From Chitinophaga alhagiae (GTDB lineage: Bacteria; Bacteroidota; Bacteroidia; Chitinophagales; Chitinophagaceae): a DNA stretch of 64,000 nucleotides. Below, in pieces: positions 63,954 to 64,000 of the stretch. The notes beneath the pieces were generated by a model. It was not told the origin of the DNA and did no database searches. It saw nothing but the letters and a program-made list of their open reading frames with translations. The stretch covers positions 992,001-1,056,000 of the forward strand of contig NZ_QXMH01000002.1 of assembly GCF_003568665.1 (NCBI RefSeq), in the 5' to 3' direction. Within the stretch, counting starts at the first letter, position 1; every line of letters begins with the position of its first letter. The position numbers and the translations under genes were made by a program.

Positions 63954-64000
63954 ATGTGCGCGGGTGGGTATTTTCAGTCAATGTGCATCCTCCTGAAACA

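Overview
The window reads as chromosomal DNA of a Bacteroidota bacterium, most likely from the Chitinophagaceae (Chitinophaga-like). The main reasons are: many start codons preceded within about 5-35 nt by the Bacteroidota -7 element TAnnTTTG, with no recognisable Shine-Dalgarno sequences; a SusC/SusD pair with its own ECF sigma factor and FecR anti-sigma factor; a short 285-residue primary sigma factor; a fused SecDF; an S46 dipeptidyl peptidase; and DUF4249-, DUF4397- and DUF3822-type proteins. The genus is inferred from overall character; no rRNA gene is present to confirm it.

Layout. 1-3640: an arginase-family gene fragment, an acyl-CoA dehydrogenase, a YggS-type PLP protein and a TlpA-like lipoprotein. 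3641-4418: an AT-richer gap with a possible structured RNA on the minus strand. 4419-13098: a serine hydrolase, dCTP deaminase, a phosphopantetheinyl transferase, shikimate kinase, a DUF423 protein, FtsK, LolA and dihydrolipoyl dehydrogenase. 13340-22192: a hypothetical small protein, a DPP11-like S46 peptidase, a methyltransferase, a methylmalonyl-CoA mutase catalytic subunit, an M23 peptidase, small hypotheticals and L-serine dehydratase. 22299-29051: a SusD-SusC-FecR-ECF sigma nutrient-uptake locus on the minus strand. 29168-32278: two FKBP-type lipoproteins, then groEL and groES. 32560-35063: nusB, a DUF1573 lipoprotein, yajC and coaE. 35223-42665: an aminotransferase, a DUF4397-like lipoprotein, a class A beta-lactamase-like protein, secDF and an IscA-type Fe-S protein. 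42795-50000: a large metallopeptidase/propeller/barrel protein, an AI-2E transporter, a secreted hypothetical and valS. 50367-53024: two collagen-like lipoproteins and threonine aldolase. 53416-64000: the primary sigma factor, a DUF4249 protein, trxB, folB, a TPR protein, a MATE transporter, DUF3822-rsmD-coaD-thioesterase, a Nudix/methyltransferase pair, pyrE and a heavy-metal-associated protein.

Most of the window is ordinary core genome. Functional groupings include protein export and envelope assembly (SecDF, YajC, LolA, FKBP lipoproteins), cofactor synthesis (CoaD, CoaE, FolB, phosphopantetheinyl transferase), nucleotide supply (Dcd, PyrE), RNA and translation (NusB, RsmD, ValRS), and import of an unknown polymer-derived nutrient (SusCD with FecR/sigma).

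The most unusual items are: a Thr-rich, low-GC replacement in the C-terminal part of valyl-tRNA synthetase; a protein that appears to join an HExxH metallopeptidase, a beta-propeller and an outer-membrane barrel; two paralogous collagen-like lipoproteins flanking a 37-bp perfect direct repeat; a hairpin-rich minus-strand transcript candidate near 4145-4316; an 11-bp, five-copy tandem repeat near 36676; and an RsmD whose DPPY motif reads GPPY. No CRISPR array, tRNA, rRNA, intact insertion sequence or prophage was found. No complete new biological system is evident.
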